Source of the DNA: Gammaproteobacteria bacterium
GTDB lineage: Bacteria; Pseudomonadota; Gammaproteobacteria; Pseudomonadales; Azotimanducaceae
Assembly (NCBI GenBank): GCA_009839405.1
Contig: VXPR01000343.1
Span: 1 to 7,702 of the forward strand
Reading direction: 5' to 3'
DNA: 7,702 nt
In this document: piece by piece, positions 6,487 through 7,702 of the stretch
How positions within the stretch are numbered: position 1 is the first letter of the stretch
Layout of the letters: each line of letters opens with the position of its first letter
Notes under the pieces: model-generated
What the model was told of the DNA's origin: nothing
Database searches by the model: none
What the model saw: the letters and a program-made list of their open reading frames with translations, nothing else
Made by a program: the position numbers and the translations under genes

Positions 6487-7701
6487 ATGGCGACGATGGA
6501 TGCTGACCCTGACGCCGTAGGCGCGGCCATCGCAGCATCCGAGCACCTCGCGCCGTATCGCACCGCCAACACAGGCGCGCGCCTGTGGGTAGCCTTCAGC
6601 GGCGGCATGGACTCCACCGTGCTCCTGCACGCGCTCTCGGCATGGCCACGGTTGGCAGCGGTGCACGTGAATCACGGTGTGGCCGAGGAGTCACTTGCCT
6701 GGGTGCGGCACTGCGGCGAAATCGCTGGCGAGCTTGGCGTGGCGTTCCGCGCCATCGAGACTTCGGCGAAACCGACGGGCAATCTGGAAGCCCGGCTGCG
6801 CAAGGCGCGCTACGCAGCCCTTGCTTCGGCCCTGGCGCCGGGGGATGCGGTCGCGGTAGCGCATCACGCCGATGACCAGGCCGAGACGCGCCTTTGGCAG
6901 TTCCTCACCGGTCGGCACCCCGGCGGAATGCCGGCAACCCGGGCGCTGGCTGCGGGGCGGTTGGTGCGGCCGCTCCTGCAAGTGCGTCGAGCGTCGATTG
7001 CCGGCTATGCGAAGCGCCATGGTCTGCGTTGGGTGGATGATCCATCCAACGCCGACCTTGCCTTGGACCGCAACTTCATCCGCCACCGCCTCATGCCGCT
7101 CGTGCAAGAGCGCTTTCCGGCAACATTCAAGGAACTCGCTGCCCCTCGTAGAGCCCCGGTACCAACCGAAACGCTGTCGGCAACGGCGCAGGGGCACGAA
7201 GTGCGGGCCTGGCTTGAACGGGCCGGAATGCCGCTGGCGCACCGCACCGTCGCCGAGATTCGCCGCCAAGGATTGGCCGCCCCAGACCGCAATCCCGTTG
7301 TTCGGGTTGCGCCAGGAATCTCAGCGCGGCGCCATCAGGGCGTCTGGCGGCTTGTTCGCGACGAAGTCGGGCAGCCGCCGGCCGAGATGCGGGCAATCCC
7401 CCCAACCGTGCTCAAGCTCCCGGCTGGCGAGCTGTCGTGGCGGCGCGCGAGCCAAGGCATCGCGGCCGGCAGAACGCTGAACGTGCGCGCCCGAAGCGGT
7501 GGCGAGAAGCTGCACACCGCGGCCGGCACGCGCACGGTCAAGGCCCTGTTCCAGCAGAACCGGGTACCGCCCTGGCTGCGTTCCACATGGCCGCTCCTGT
7601 ATGACGGCGACACGCTGGTTGCCGTGCCGAACCTGGGTCTGGCGGCATCGGAATCGACTCCGGGCGGCTGGACTCCCGCCTGGACCCCGCACAAGCCGTA
7701 G
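6487..7701 (+). CDS. tilS: tRNA(Ile)-lysidine synthetase
   Basis: TilS uses ATP to attach lysine to C34 of tRNA-Ile(CAU), changing its codon reading from AUG to AUA and its charging from Met to Ile. The N-terminal PP-loop ATPase domain carries SGGMDS (38-43), HVNHG (60-64), HHADDQAET (126-134) and DDPSN (184-188) with RNFIRHRLMP (195-204). The C-terminal TilS domain runs from about 331 and contains KALFQQNRVPPWLR and the strand LVAVPNLGLA. At 404 residues it is shorter than the 432 of E. coli. The loss is concentrated after RFP (209-211), where only about 27 residues lead to VRAWL (239-243) instead of roughly 55-60. The loop after the HHADDQAET motif is also unusual (TGRHPGG in place of a GxG-type loop). 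The ATG at 6487 lies 24 bases after dnaE with no Shine-Dalgarno; ATG 6496 is possible. It probably shares the dnaE transcript. accA, commonly found between dnaE and tilS in gammaproteobacteria, is absent. Confidence 0.95.
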   Translation: MATMDADPDAVGAAIAASEHLAPYRTANTGARLWVAFSGGMDSTVLLHALSAWPRLAAVHVNHGVAEESLAWVRHCGEIAGELGVAFRAIETSAKPTGNLEARLRKARYAALASALAPGDAVAVAHHADDQAETRLWQFLTGRHPGGMPATRALAAGRLVRPLLQVRRASIAGYAKRHGLRWVDDPSNADLALDRNFIRHRLMPLVQERFPATFKELAAPRRAPVPTETLSATAQGHEVRAWLERAGMPLAHRTVAEIRRQGLAAPDRNPVVRVAPGISARRHQGVWRLVRDEVGQPPAEMRAIPPTVLKLPAGELSWRRASQGIAAGRTLNVRARSGGEKLHTAAGTRTVKALFQQNRVPPWLRSTWPLLYDGDTLVAVPNLGLAASESTPGGWTPAWTPHKP

Positions 7702-7702
7702 G

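Noticed and set aside
7138..7200. Frameshift in tilS
   Set aside because: Motifs on both sides are in the same frame and the alternative frames give no TilS-like sequence, so a simple in-frame shortening is the better reading.

Overview
The window is a compact, GC-rich stretch of bacterial chromosome. All five genes lie on the plus strand with almost no space between them. LpxB (lipid A synthesis) shows a Gram-negative organism. The order lpxB-rnhB-dnaE followed by tilS matches the enterobacterial-type lpx/dnaE cluster, and the DnaE and TilS sequences look gammaproteobacterial, so I infer a high-GC gammaproteobacterium or close relative. No mobile element, phage gene, CRISPR array, tRNA or rRNA was seen.

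Layout. Positions 1-53 are a short leader with a weak -10-like element and a G-rich Shine-Dalgarno. Positions 54-1016 encode an uncharacterised glycosidase-like beta-propeller protein. It overlaps lpxB (1013-2215) by four bases (TTGA). The last codons of lpxB and the following gap hold a perfect 10-bp inverted repeat, two elements resembling NrdR boxes spaced 32 bp centre to centre, and an extended -10 promoter (TGCTATAGT). These sit just before rnhB (2267-2905), which overlaps dnaE (2902-6462) by ATGA. After a 24-bp gap comes tilS (6487-7701), complete to its stop one base before the window ends.

How the genes work together. lpxB makes the lipid A disaccharide. rnhB and dnaE serve DNA replication and ribonucleotide removal. 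tilS modifies tRNA-Ile so that AUA codons are read correctly. They share an operon for historical rather than pathway reasons. Compared with the classical cluster, lpxA is not directly upstream of lpxB (the propeller gene is there) and accA is absent between dnaE and tilS.

Most of the window is ordinary housekeeping DNA. The best candidates for something new are the possible NrdR double operator ahead of rnhB-dnaE, which would tie replicative polymerase expression to nucleotide status, and the propeller gene coupled to lpxB. Both are inferences from sequence alone.
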